Shown: positions 9,111 to 20,454 of the stretch, one piece after another
Position numbering within the stretch: position 1 is the first letter of the stretch
Layout of the letters: each line of letters starts with the position of its first letter
Assembly (NCBI GenBank): GCA_963691705.1
Contig: OY829542.1
Location: forward strand, 31,854,579-31,918,578
Length of the DNA stretch: 64,000 nt
Origin: Viola odorata
Taxonomy: Eukaryota > Streptophyta > Magnoliopsida > Malpighiales > Violaceae
Direction: 5' to 3'
The notes under the pieces: generated by a model
Told to the model about the DNA's origin: nothing
The model's input: only the letters and a program-made list of their open reading frames with translations
Databases searched by the model: none
Made by a program: the position numbers and the translations under genes

Positions 9111-11000
9111 TTAAGGCCTTGACCGCGGGCTTGAAGAGATTGGCTTGGAGAGCTAGCGCAAGGCCTCGGATGGCTTAGGCGCGGGGACTTCATGGGATGC
9201 TAGGGTTGGCACGCCTAGTGCGCGCATGTCTTCATGGTTTGCGAGGACTTGGCGCGGATTTCCTCATGGCTTGCGCGGCCTATCCATGAGGTCTTCACGT
9301 GGATACGAGTGAGAGCCCTCATGCTCGTATCATCTCCTCCCTCATAAAATGGATTCCTCCTCGAATCTGCGAACTCCATTCCTTTGTGAATGTCACACAT
9401 AGTACCTACATAGGAGAAGTATGCATCAACACTATGGAGAAGGGTTGGAAAATAACGAAAAGGTAACTCAAATCGTTGTTGTGAAAATAAGTCCGTAGAC
9501 ATCAAAAGACAAGGTATTTTCTCCCATGGGAGAAGAGTAGGCTTGGGAATTATTACATGAAATAACCCTAAGCTACCCTTCACTTAAGGCCTTGACCGCG
9601 GGCTTGAAGAGATTGGCTTGGAGAGCTAGCGCAAGGCCTCGGATGGCTTAGGCGCGGGGACTTCATGGGATGCTAGGGTTGGCACGCCTGGTGCGCGCAT
9701 GTCTTCATGGTTTGCGAGGACTTTGCGCGGATTTCCTCATGGTTTGCGCGGCATATCCATGAGGTCTTCACGTGGATACAAGTGAGAGCCCTCATGCTCG
9801 TATCATCTCCTCCATCTTAAAATGGATTCATCCTCAAATCTGCGCGCTCCATTCCTTTGCGAATGTCACACAGAGTACTACATCGGAGAGATATGCATCA
9901 GCACTATGGAAAAGGGTTGAAAAATAACAAAAAGGTAACTCAAAGCGATGATGTGAAAATAAGTCTGTAGACTTTAAAAGACAAGCAATTTTCTCCCATG
10001 GGAGAAGAGTAGGGTTGGGAATTGTTAAATAAAATAACCCTAAACTACCCTTCACTTAAGGCCTTGACCGCGGGCTTGAAGAGATTGGCTTGGAGAGCTA
10101 GCGCAAGGCCTCGGATGGCTTAGGCGTGGGGACTTCATGGGATGCTAGGGTTGGCACGCCTAGTGCGCGCATGTCTTCATGGTTTGCGAGGACTTGGCGC
10201 GGATTTCCTCATGGCTTGCGTGGCCTATCCATGAGGTCTTCTCGTGGATACGAGTGAGAGCCCTCATGCTCGTATCATCTCCTCCCTCATAAAATGGATT
10301 CCTCCTCGAATCTGCGAACTCCATTCCTTTGTGAATGTCACACATAGTACCTACATAGGAGAAGTATGCATCAACACTATGGAGAAGGGTTGGAAAATAA
10401 CGAAAAGGTAACTCAAATCGTTGTTGTGAAAATAAGTCCGTAGACATCAAAAGACAAATTATTTTCTCCCATGGGAGAAGAGTAGGCTTGGGAATTATTA
10501 CATGAAATAACCCTAAGCTACCCTTCACTTAAGGCCTTGACCGCGGGCTTGAAGAGATTGGCTTGGAGAGCTAGCGCAAGGCCTCGGATGGCTTAGGCGC
10601 GGGGACTTCATGGGATGCTAGGGTTGGCACGCCTGGTGCGCGCATGTCTTCATGGTTTGCGAGGACTTTGCGCGGATTTCCTCATGGTTTGTGCGGCCTA
10701 TCCATGAGGTCTTCACATGGATACAAGTGAGAGCCCTCATGCTCGTATCATCTCCTCCATCTTAAAATGGATTCATCCTCAAATCTGCGCGCTCCATTCC
10801 TTTGCGAATGTCACACAGAGTACTACATCGGAGAGATATGCATCAACACTATGGAAAAGGTTTGGAAAATAACTAAAAGGTAACTCAAAGCGATGATGTG
10901 AAAATAAGTCTGTAGACTTCAAAAGACAAGGAATTTTCTCCCATGGGAGAAGAGTAGGGTTGGGAATTGTTAAATAAAATAACCCTAAACTACCCTTCAC
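9111..11000 (+). repeat. Tetrameric HOR unit 5, overlapping the start of the 5.2-kb HOR
   Basis: Monomers at 9111 (A1), 9584 (B1a), 10056 (A2, with private GACAAATTATTTTC near 10457) and 10529 (mosaic B). The A2 and mosaic B also form the first two monomers of the 5.2-kb HOR, so the larger repeat grew out of the tetrameric array without a boundary sequence. Confidence 0.8.
10529..11000 (+). repeat. Three-part mosaic B monomer
   Basis: Left part is B1b (GTGCGGCCTATCC, CTTCACATGG). The middle is 3443/B3-like (ATCAACAC, AAAGGTTTGG, AATAACTAAAAGG, CTTCAAAAGACAAGG). The right end returns to B1a (AGTAGGGTTGGG, TTAAATAAAAT). A short internal tract flanked by B1 sequence is better explained by gene conversion than by one crossover. 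The same mosaic recurs at 15729 and 20928, so it predates amplification of the 5.2-kb HOR. Confidence 0.8.
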
Positions 11001-11473
11001 TTAAGGCCTTGACCGCGGGCTTGAAGAGATTGGCTTGGAGAGCTAGCGCAAGGCCTCGGATGGCTTAGGCGTGGGGACTTCATGGGATGCTAGGGTTGGC
11101 ACGCCTAGTGCGGGCATGTCTTCATGGTTTGCGAGGACTTGGCGCGGATTTCCTCATGGCTTGCGTGGCCTATCCATGAGGTCTTCTCATGGATACGAGT
11201 GAGAGCCCTCATGCTCTTATCATCTCCTCCCTCATAAAATGGATTCCTCCTCGAATCTGCGAACTCCATTCCTTTGTGAATGTCACACATAGTACCTACA
11301 TAGGAGAAGTATGCATCAACACTATGGAGAAGGGTTGGAAAATAACGAAAAGGTAACTCAAATCGTTGTTGTGAAAATAAGTCCGTAGACATCAAAAGAC
11401 AAGGTATTTTCTCCCATGGGAGAAGAGTAGGCTTGGGAATTATTACATGAAATAACCCTAAGCTACCCTTCAC

Positions 11474-12419
11474 TTAAGGCCTTGACCGCGGGCTTGAAGA
11501 GATTGGCTTGGAGAGCTAGCGCAAGGCCTCGGATGGCTTAGGCGCGGGGACTTCATGGGATGCTAGGGTTGGCACGCCTGGTGCGCGCATGTCTTCATGG
11601 TTTGCGAGGACTTTGCGCGGATTTCCTCATGGTTTGCGCGGCCTATCCATGAGGTCTTCACATGGATACAAGTGAGAGCCCTCATGCTCGTATCATCTCC
11701 TCCATCTTAAAATGGACTCATCCTCAAATCTGCGCGCTCCATTCCTTTGCGAATGTCACACAGAGTACCTACATCGGAGAGATATGCATCAGCACTATGG
11801 AAAAGGGTTGAAAAATAACTAAAAGGTAACTCAAAGCGATGATGTGAAAATAAGTCTGCAGACTTTAAAAGACAAGCAATTTTCTCCCATGGGAGAAGAG
11901 TAGGCTTGGGAATTGTTAATTGAAATAACCCTAAACTACCCTTCACTTAAGGCCTTGACCGCGGGCTTGAAGAGATTGGCTTGGAGAGCTAGCGCAAGGC
12001 CTCGGATGGCTTAGGCGGGGGGACTTCATGGGATGCTAGGGTTGGCACGCCTAGTGCGCGCATGTCTTCATGGTTTGCGAGGACTTGGCGCGGATTTCCT
12101 CATGGCTTGCGCGGCCTATCCATGAGGTCTTCACGTGGATACGAGTGAGAGCCCTCATGCTCGTATCATCTCCTCCCTCATAAAATGGATTCCTCCTCGA
12201 ATCTGCGAACTCCATTCCTTTGTGAATGTCACACATAGTACCTACATAGGAGAAGTATGCATCAACACTATGGAGAAGGGTTGGAAAATAACGAAAAGGT
12301 AACTCAAATCGTTGTTGTGAAAATAAGTCCGTAGACATCAAAAGACAAGGTATTTTCTCCCATGGGAGAAGAGTAGGCTTGGGAATTATTACATGAAATA
12401 ACCCTAAGCTACCCTTCAC
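11474..12419 (+). repeat. Dimer present only in U1 (946 bp)
   Basis: A B monomer (11474-11946) and an A1 monomer (11947-12419) lie between the A at 11001 and the B at 12420. In U2 and U3 the corresponding A (16201, 21400) is followed at once by the counterpart of the 12420 monomer. The B copy carries ATGGACTCATCC and the palindrome GTCTGCAGAC near 11856, which also occurs at the diverged monomer 24709-25181. Confidence 0.8.
11707..11946 (-). pseudogene. Truncated pol-tail relic in B2-B5 monomers (79 codons, reference copy)
   Basis: In 473-bp B monomers the frame stays open to the retroelement motif, ending KGMERADLRMNPF (ADSRTNPF in B3). It then meets a TAA created by CATCTTAAAATGG, where A monomers have CCTCATAAAATGG. 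The shared motif in A and B shows that both families descend from one retroelement-derived ancestor and lost coding capacity in different ways. Confidence 0.58.
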
Positions 12420-13365
12420 TTAAGGCCTTGACCGCGGGCTTGAAGTGATTGGGTTGGAGAGCTAGCGCAAGGCCTCGGATGGCTTAGGCGCGGGGACTTC
12501 ATGGGAAGCTAGGGTTGGCACGCCTAGTGCGCGCATGTCTTCATGGTTTGCGTGGACTTGGCGCGGATTTCCTCATGGCTTGCGCGGCCTATCCATGAGG
12601 TCTTCTCGTGGATACAAGTGAGAGCCCTCATGCTCGTATCATCTCCTCCATCTTAAAATGGATTCATCCTCAAATCTGCGCGCTCCATTCCTTTGCGAAT
12701 GTCACACAGAGTACCTACATCGGAGAGATATGCATCAGCACTATGGAAAAGGGTTGAAAAATAACTAAAAGGTAACTCAAAGCGATGATGTGAAAATAAG
12801 TCTGTAGACTTTAAAAGACAAGCAATTTTCTCCCATGGGAGAAGAGTAGGCTTGGGAATTGTTAATTGAAATAACCCTAAACTACCCTTCACTTAAGGCC
12901 TTGACCGCGGGCTTGAAGAGATTGGCTTGGAGAGTTAGCGCAAGGCCTCGGATGGCTTAGGCGCGGGGACTTCATGGGATGCTAGGGTTGGCAGGCCTAG
13001 TGCGCGCGTGTATTCATGGTTTGCGAGGACTTGGCGCGGATTTCCTCATGGCTTGCTCGGCCTATCCATGAGGTCTTCACGTGGATACGAGTGAGAGCCC
13101 TCATGCTCGTATCATCTCCTCCCTCATAAAATGGATTCCTCCTCGAATCTGCGAACTCCATTCCTTTGTGAATGTCACACATAGTACCTACATAGGAGAA
13201 GTATGCATCAACACTATGGAGAAGGGTTGGAAAATAACGAAAAGGTAACTCAAATCGTTGTTGTGAAAATAAGTCCGTAGACATCAAAAGACAAGGTATT
13301 TTCTCCCATGGGAGAAGAGTAGGCTTGAGAATTATTACATGAAATAACCCTAAGCTACCCTTCAC

Positions 13366-13838
13366 TTAAGGCCTTGACCGCGGGCTTGTAGTGATTGGCT
13401 TGGAGAGCTAGCGCAAGGCCTCGGATGGCTTAGGCGCGGGGACTTCATGGGATGCTAGGGTTGGCACGCCTTGTGCGCGCATGTCTTCATGGTTTGCGAG
13501 AACTTGGCGCGGATTTCCCCATGGCTTGCGCGGCCTATCCATGAGGTCTTCACGTGGATACGAGTGAGAGCCCTCATGCTCGTATCATCTCCTCCATCTT
13601 AAAATGGATTAGTCCTCGAATCTGCGCGCTCCATTCCTTTGCGAATGTCACACATAGTACCTACATCGGAGAGATATGCATCAACACTATGGAAAAGGTT
13701 TGGAAAATAACTAAAAGGTAACTCAAAGCGATGATGTGAAAATAAGTCTGTAGACTTCAAAAGACAAGGAATTTTCTCCCATGGCAGAAGAGTAGGCTTG
13801 GGAATTGTTAATTGAAATAACCCTAAGCTACCCTTCAG
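13366..13838 (+). repeat. B3 monomer (first copy, 473 bp)
   Basis: First appearance of subtype B3: TTGTAGTGATTGG, CCTTGTGCGCGC, TTTCCCCATGG, GATACGAG, TTAGTCCTCGAATC, CACACATAGTACCTACATCGG, AAAGGTTTGGAAAATAAC. Its right end reads CTTCAGTTAAGG where nearly every other monomer has CTTCACTTAAGG. This copy also breaks the 16-bp palindrome (CCATGGCAGAAG near 13781). It is followed directly by a B1a monomer, giving a B-B junction that is repeated in U2 (17620/18093) and U3 (22819/23292). Confidence 0.82.
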
Positions 13839-15255
13839 TTAAGGCCTTGACCGCGGGCTTGAAGAGATTGGCTTGGAGAGCTAGCGCAAGGCCTCGAATG
13901 GCTTAGGCGCGGGGACTTCATGGGATGCTAGGGTTGGCACGCCTGGTGCGCGCATGTCTTCATGGTTTGCGAGGACTTTGCGCGGATTTCCTCATGGTTT
14001 GCGCGGCATATCCATGAGGTCTTCACGTGGATACAAGTGAGAGCCCTCATGCTCGTATCATCTCCTCCATCTTAAAATGGATTCATCCTCAAATCTGCGC
14101 GCTCCATTCCTTTGCGAATGTCACACAGAGTACAACATCGGAGAGATATGCATCAGCACTATGGAAAAGGGTTGAAAAATAACAAAAAGGTAACTCAAAG
14201 CGATGATGTGAAAATAAGTCTGTAGACTTTAAAAGACAAGCAATTTTCTCCCATGGGAGAAGAGTAGGGTTGGGAATTGTTAAATAAAATAACCCTAAAC
14301 TACCCTTCACTTAAGGCCTTGACCGCGGGCTTGAAGAGATTGGCTTGGAGAGCTAGCGCAAGGCCTCGGATGGCTTAGGCGTGGGGACTTCATGTGATGC
14401 TAGGGTTGGCACGCCTAGTGCGCGCATGTCTTCATGGTTTGCGAAGACTTGGCGCGGATTTCCTCATGGCTTGCGTGGCCTATCCATGAGGTCTTCTCGT
14501 GGATACGAGTGAGAGCCCTCATGCTCGTATCATCTCCTCCCTCATAAAATGGATTCCTCCTCGAATCTGCGAACTCCATTCCTTTGTGAATGTCACACAT
14601 AGTACCTACATAGGAGAAGTATGCATCAACACTATGGAGAAGGGTTGGAAAATAACGAAAAGGTAACTCAAATCGTTGTTGTAAAAATAAGTCCGTAGAC
14701 ATCAAAAGACAAGGTATTTTCTCCCATGGGAGAAGAGTAGGCTTGGGAATTATTACATGAAATAACCCTAAGCTACCCTTCACTTAAGGCCTTGACCGCG
14801 GGCTTGAAGAGATTGGCTTGGAGAGCTAGCGCAAGGCCTCGGATGGCTTAGGCGCGGGGACTTCATGGGATGCTAGGGTTGGCACGCCTGGTGCGCGCAT
14901 GTCTTCATGGTTTGCGAGGACTTTGCGCGGATTTCCTCATGGTTTGCGCGGCATATCCATGAGGTCTTCACGTGGATACAAGTGAGAGCCCTCATGCTCG
15001 TATCATCTCCTCCATCTTAAAATGGATTCATCCTCAAATCTGCGCGCTCCATTCCTTTGCGAATGTCACACAGAGTACTACATCGGAGAGATATGCATCA
15101 GCACTATGGAAAAGGGTTGAAAAATAACAAAAAGGTAACTCAAAGCGATGATGTGAAAATAAGTCTGTAGACTTTAAAAGACAAGCAATTTTCTCCCATG
15201 GGAGAAGAGTAGGGTTGGGAATTGTTAAATAAAATAACCCTAAACTACCCTTCAC

Positions 15256-18200
15256 TTAAGGCCTTGACCGCGGGCTTGAAAAGATTGGCTTGGAGAGCTA
15301 GCGCAAGGCCTCGGATGGCTTAGGCGTGGGGACTTCATGGGATGCTAGGGTTGGCACGCCTAGTGCGCGCATGTCTTCATGGTTTGCGAGGACTTGGCGC
15401 GGATTTCCTCATGGCTTGCGTGGCCTATCCATGAGGTCTTCTCGTGGATACGAGTGAGAGCCCTCATGCTCGTATCATCTCCTCCCTCATAAAATGGATT
15501 CCTCCTCGAATCTGCGAACTCCATTCCTTTGTGAATGTCACACATAGTACCTACATAGGAGAAGTATGCATCAACACTATGGAGAAGGGTTGGAAAATAA
15601 CGAAAAGGTAACTCAAATCGTTGTTGTGAAAATAAGTCCGTAGACATCAAAAGACAAATTATTTTCTCCCATGGGAGAAGAGTAGGCTTGGGAATTATTA
15701 CATGAAATAACCCTAAGCTACCCTTCACTTAAGGCCTTGACCGCGGGCTTGAAGAGATTGGCTTGGAGAGCTAGCGCAAGGCCTCGGATGGCTTAGGCGC
15801 GGGGACTTCATGGGATGCTAGGGTTGGCACGCCTGGTGCGCGCATGTCTTCATGGTTTGCGAGGACTTTGCGCGGATTTCCTCATGGTTTGTGCGGCCTA
15901 TCCATGAGGTCTTCACATGGATACAAGTGAGAGCCCTCATGCTCGTATCATCTCCTCCATCTTAAAATGGATTCATCCTCAAATCTGCGCGCTCCATTCC
16001 TTTGCGAATGTCACACAGAGTACTACATCGGAGAGATATGCATCAACACTATGGAAAAGGTTTGGAAAATAACTAAAAGGTAACTCAAAGCGATGATGTG
16101 AAAATAAGTCTGTAGACTTCAAAAGACAAGGAATTTTCTCCCATGGGAGAAGAGTAGGGTTGGGAATTGTTAAATAAAATAACCCTAAACTACCCTTCAC
16201 TTAAGGCCTTGACCGCGGGCTTGAAGAGATTGGCTTGGAGAGCTAGCGCAAGGCCTCGGATGGCTTAGGCGTGGGGACTTCATGGGATGCTAGGGTTGGC
16301 ACGCCTAGTGCGGGCATGTCTTCATGGTTTGCGAGGACTTGGCGCGGATTTCCTCATGGCTTGCGTGGCCTATCCATGAGGTCTTCTCATGGATACGAGT
16401 GAGAGCCCTCATGCTCTTATCATCTCCTCCCTCATAAAATGGATTCCTCCTCGAATCTGCGAACTCCATTCCTTTGTGAATGTCACACATAGTACCTACA
16501 TAGGAGAAGTATGCATCAACACTATGGAGAAGGGTTGGAAAATAACGAAAAGGTAACTCAAATCGTTGTTGTGAAAATAAGTCCGTAGACATCAAAAGAC
16601 AAGGTATTTTCTCCCATGGGAGAAGAGTAGGCTTGGGAATTATTACATGAAATAACCCTAAGCTACCCTTCACTTAAGGCCTTGACCGCGGGCTTGAAGT
16701 GATTGGGTTGGAGAGCTAGCGCAAGGCCTCGGATGGCTTAGGCGCGGGGACTTCATGAGAAGCTAGGGTTGGCACGCCTAGTGCGCGCATGTCTTCATGG
16801 TTTGCGTGGACTTGGCGCGGATTTCCTCATGGCTTGCGCGGCCTATCCATGAGGTCTTCTCGTGGATACAAGTGAGAGCCCTCATGCTCGTATCATCTCC
16901 TCCATCTTAAAATGGATTCATCCTCAAATCTGCGCGCTCCATTCCTTTGCGAATGTCACACAGAGTACCTACATCGGAGAGATATGCATCAGCACTATGG
17001 AAAAGGGTTGAAAAATAACTAAAAGGTAACTCAAAGCGATGATGTGAAAATAAGTCTGTAGACTTTAAAAGACAAGCAATTTTCTCCCATGGGAGAAGAG
17101 TAGGCTTGGGAATTGTTAATTGAAATAACCCTAAATTACCCTTCACTTAAGGCCTTGACCGCGGGCTTGAAGAGATTGGCTTGGAGAGTTAGCGCAAGGC
17201 CTCGGATGGCTTAGGCGCGGGGACTTCATGGGATGCTAGGGTTGGCAGGCCTAGTGCGCGCGTGTATTCATGGTTTGCGAGGACTTGGCGCGGATTTCCT
17301 CATGGCTTGCTCGGCCTATCCATGAGGTCTTCACGTGGATACGAGTGAGAGCCCTCATGCTCGTATCATCTCCTCCCTCATAAAATGGATTCCTCCTCGA
17401 ATCTGCGAACTCCATTCCTTTGTGAATGTCACACATAGTACCTACATAGGAGAAGTATGCATCAACACTATGGAGAAGGGTTGGAAAATAACGAAAAGGT
17501 AACTCAAATCGTTGTTGTGAAAATAAGTCCGTAGACATCAAAAGACAAGGTATTTTCTCCCATGGGAGAAGAGTAGGCTTGAGAAATATTACATGAAATA
17601 ACCCTAAGCTACCCTTCACTTAAGGCCTTGACCGCGGGCTTGTAGTGATTGGCTTGGAGAGCTAGCGCAAGGCCTCGGATGGCTTAGGCGCGGGGACTTC
17701 ATGGGATGCTAGGGTTGGCACGCCTTGTGCGCGCATGTCTTCATGGTTTGCGAGAACTTGGCGCGGATTTCCCCATGGCTTGCGCGGCCTATCCATGAGG
17801 TCTTCACGTGGATACGAGTGAGAGCCCTCATGCTCGTATCATCTCCTCCATCTTAAAATGGATTAGTCCTCGAATCTGCGCGCTCCATTCCTTTGCGAAT
17901 GTCACACATAGTACCTACATCGGAGAGATATGCATCAACACTATGGAAAAGGTTTGGAAAATAACTAAAAGGTAACTCAAAGCGATGATGTGAAAATAAG
18001 TCTGTAGACTTCAAAAGACAAGGAATTTTCTCCCATGGGAGAAGAGTAGGCTTGGGAATTGTTAATTGAAATAACCCTAAGCTACCCTTCAGTTAAGGCC
18101 TTGACCGCGGGCTTGAAGAGATTGGCTTGGAGAGCTAGCGCAAGGCCTCGAATGGCTTAGGCGCGGGGACTTCATGGGATGCTAGGGTTGGCACGCCTGG

Positions 18201-20454
18201 TGCGCGCATGTCTTCATGGTTTGCGAGGACTTTGCGCGGATTTCCTCATGGTTTGCGCGGCATATCCATGAGGTCTTCACGTGGATACAAGTGAGAGCCC
18301 TCATGCTCGTATCATCTCCTCCATCTTAAAATGGATTCATCCTCAAATCTGCGCGCTCCATTCCTTTGCGAATGTCACACAGAGTACAACATCGGAGAGA
18401 TATGCATCAGCACTATGGAAAAGGGTTGAAAAATAACAAAAAGGTAACTCAAAGCGATGATGTGAAAATAAGTCTGTAGACTTTAAAAGACAAGCAATTT
18501 TCTCCCATGGGAGAAGAGTAGGGTTGGGAATTGTTAAATAAAATAACCCTAAACTACCCTTCACTTAAGGCCTTGACCGCGGGCTTGAAGAGATTGGCTT
18601 GGAGAGCTAGCGCAAGGCCTCGGATGGCTTAGGCGTGGGGACTTCATGGGATGCTAGGGTTGGCACGCCTAGTGCGCGCATGTCTTCATGGTTTGCGAAG
18701 ACTTGGCGCGGATTTCCTCATGGCTTGCGTGGCCTATCCATGAGGTCTTCTCGTGGATACGAGTGAGAGCCCTCATGCTCGTATCATCTCCTCCCTCATA
18801 AAATGGATTCCTCCTCGAATCTGCGAACTCCATTCCTTTGTGAATGTCACACATAGTACCTACATAGGAGAAGTATGCATCAACACTATGGAGAAGGGTT
18901 GGAAAATAACGAAAAGGTAACTCAAATCGTTGTTGTAAAAATAAGTCCGTAGACATCAAAAGACAAGGTATTTTCTCCCATGGGAGAAGAGTAGGCTTGG
19001 GAATTATTACATGAAATAACCCTAAGCTACCCTTCACTTAAGGCCTTGACCGCGGGCTTGAAGAGATTGGCTTGGAGAGCTAGCGCAAGGCCTCGGATGG
19101 CTTAGGCGCGGGGACTTCATGGGATGCTAGGGTTGGCACGCCTGGTGCGCGCATATCTTCATGGTTTGCGAGGACTTTGCGCGGATTTCCTCATGGTTTG
19201 CGCGGCCTATCCATGAGGTCTTCACATGGATACAAGTGAGAGCCCTCATGCTCGTATCATCTCCTCCATCTTAAAATGGATTCATCCTCAAATCTGCGCG
19301 CTCCATTCCTTTGCGAATGTCACACAGAGTACAACATCGGAGAGATATGCATCAGCACTATGGAAAAGGGTTGAAAAATAACAAAAAGGTAACTCAAAGC
19401 GATGATGTGAAAATAAGTCTGTAGACTTTAAAAGACAAGCAATTTTCTCCCATGGGAGAAGAGTAGGGTTGGGAATTGTTAAATAAAATAACCCTAAACT
19501 ACCCTTCACTTAAGGCCTTGACCGCGGGCTTGAAGAGATTGGCTTGGAGAGCTAGCGCAAGGCCTCGGATGGCTTAGGCGTGGGGACTTCATGTGATGCT
19601 AGGGTTGGCACGCCTAGTGCGCGCATGTCTTCATGGTTTGCGAAGACTTGGCGCGGATTTCCTCATGGCTTGCGTGGCCTATCCATGAGGTCTTCTCGTG
19701 GATACGAGTGAGAGCCCTCATGCTCGTATCATCTCCTCCCTCATAAAATGGATTCCTCCTCGAATCTGCGAACTCCATTCCTTTGTGAATGTCACACATA
19801 GTACCTACATAGGAGAAGTATGCATCAACACTATGGAGAAGGGTTGGAAAATAACGAAAAGGTAACTCAAATCGTTGTTGTAAAAATAAGTCCGTAGACA
19901 TCAAAAGACAAGGTATTTTCTCCCATGGGAGAAGAGTAGGCTTGGGAATTATTACATGAAATAACCCTAAGCTACCCTTCACTTAAGGCCTTGACCGCGG
20001 GCTTGAAGAGATTGGCTTGGAGAGCTAGCGCAAGGCCTCGGATGGCTTAGGCGCGGGGACTTCATGGGATGCTAGGGTTGGCACGCCTGGTGCGCGCATG
20101 TCTTCATGGTTTGCGAGGACTTTGCGCGGATTTCCTCATGGTTTGCGCGGCATATCCATGAGGTCTTCACGTGGATACAAGTGAGAGCCCTCATGCTCGT
20201 ATCATCTCCTCCATCTTAAAATGGATTCATCCTCAAATCTGCGCGCTCCATTCCTTTGCGAATGTCACACAGAGTACTACATCGGAGAGATATGCATCAG
20301 CACTATGGAAAAGGGTTGAAAAATAACAAAAAGGTAACTCAAAGCGATGATGTGAAAATAAGTCTGTAGACTTTAAAAGACAAGCAATTTTCTCCCATGG
20401 GAGAAGAGTAGGGTTGGGAATTGTTAAATAAAATAACCCTAAACTACCCTTCAC
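15256..20454 (+). repeat. 5.2-kb HOR, copy U2 (11 monomers, 5,199 bp)
   Basis: Monomer starts: 15256 A, 15729 B, 16201 A, 16674 B2, 17147 A, 17620 B3, 18093 B1a, 18565 A, 19038 B1b, 19510 A, 19983 B1a. It matches U1 at an offset of 5,200 bp over 10056-11473 and at 4,254 bp over 12420 to about 15255. It shares with U3, but not U1, CATGAGAAGCTAGG near 16756 and GAGAAATATTACATG near 17581. It lacks the U1 dimer 11474-12419 and instead has an A-B dimer at 18565-19509 that U1 lacks. Confidence 0.88.
18565..19509 (+). repeat. A-B dimer gained in U2 relative to U1 (945 bp)
   Basis: The next A (19510) shares the private CATGTGATGC with the U1 monomer at 14311, so 19510-20454 is the true counterpart of 14311-15255 and 18565-19509 is the additional dimer. 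Its B copy carries GCATATCTTC near 19153, a marker also seen in U3 at about 24352. Confidence 0.75.

Larger units (their letters stand above)
10056..15255 (+). repeat. 5.2-kb HOR, copy U1 (11 monomers, 5,200 bp)
   Basis: Monomer starts: 10056 A, 10529 B, 11001 A, 11474 B, 11947 A, 12420 B, 12893 A, 13366 B3, 13839 B1a, 14311 A, 14784 B1a. Markers shared with the next copies include GACAAATTATTTTC in the first A, TAGTGCGGGCATG and CATGCTCTTATC in the 11001 A, GAAGTGATTGGGTTGG in the 12420 B, GGCAGGCCTAGTGCGCGCGTGTATTC in pieces in the 12893 A, and TTGTAGTGATTGG in the B3. Compared with U2 and U3, this copy has an extra dimer (11474-12419). Confidence 0.88.
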
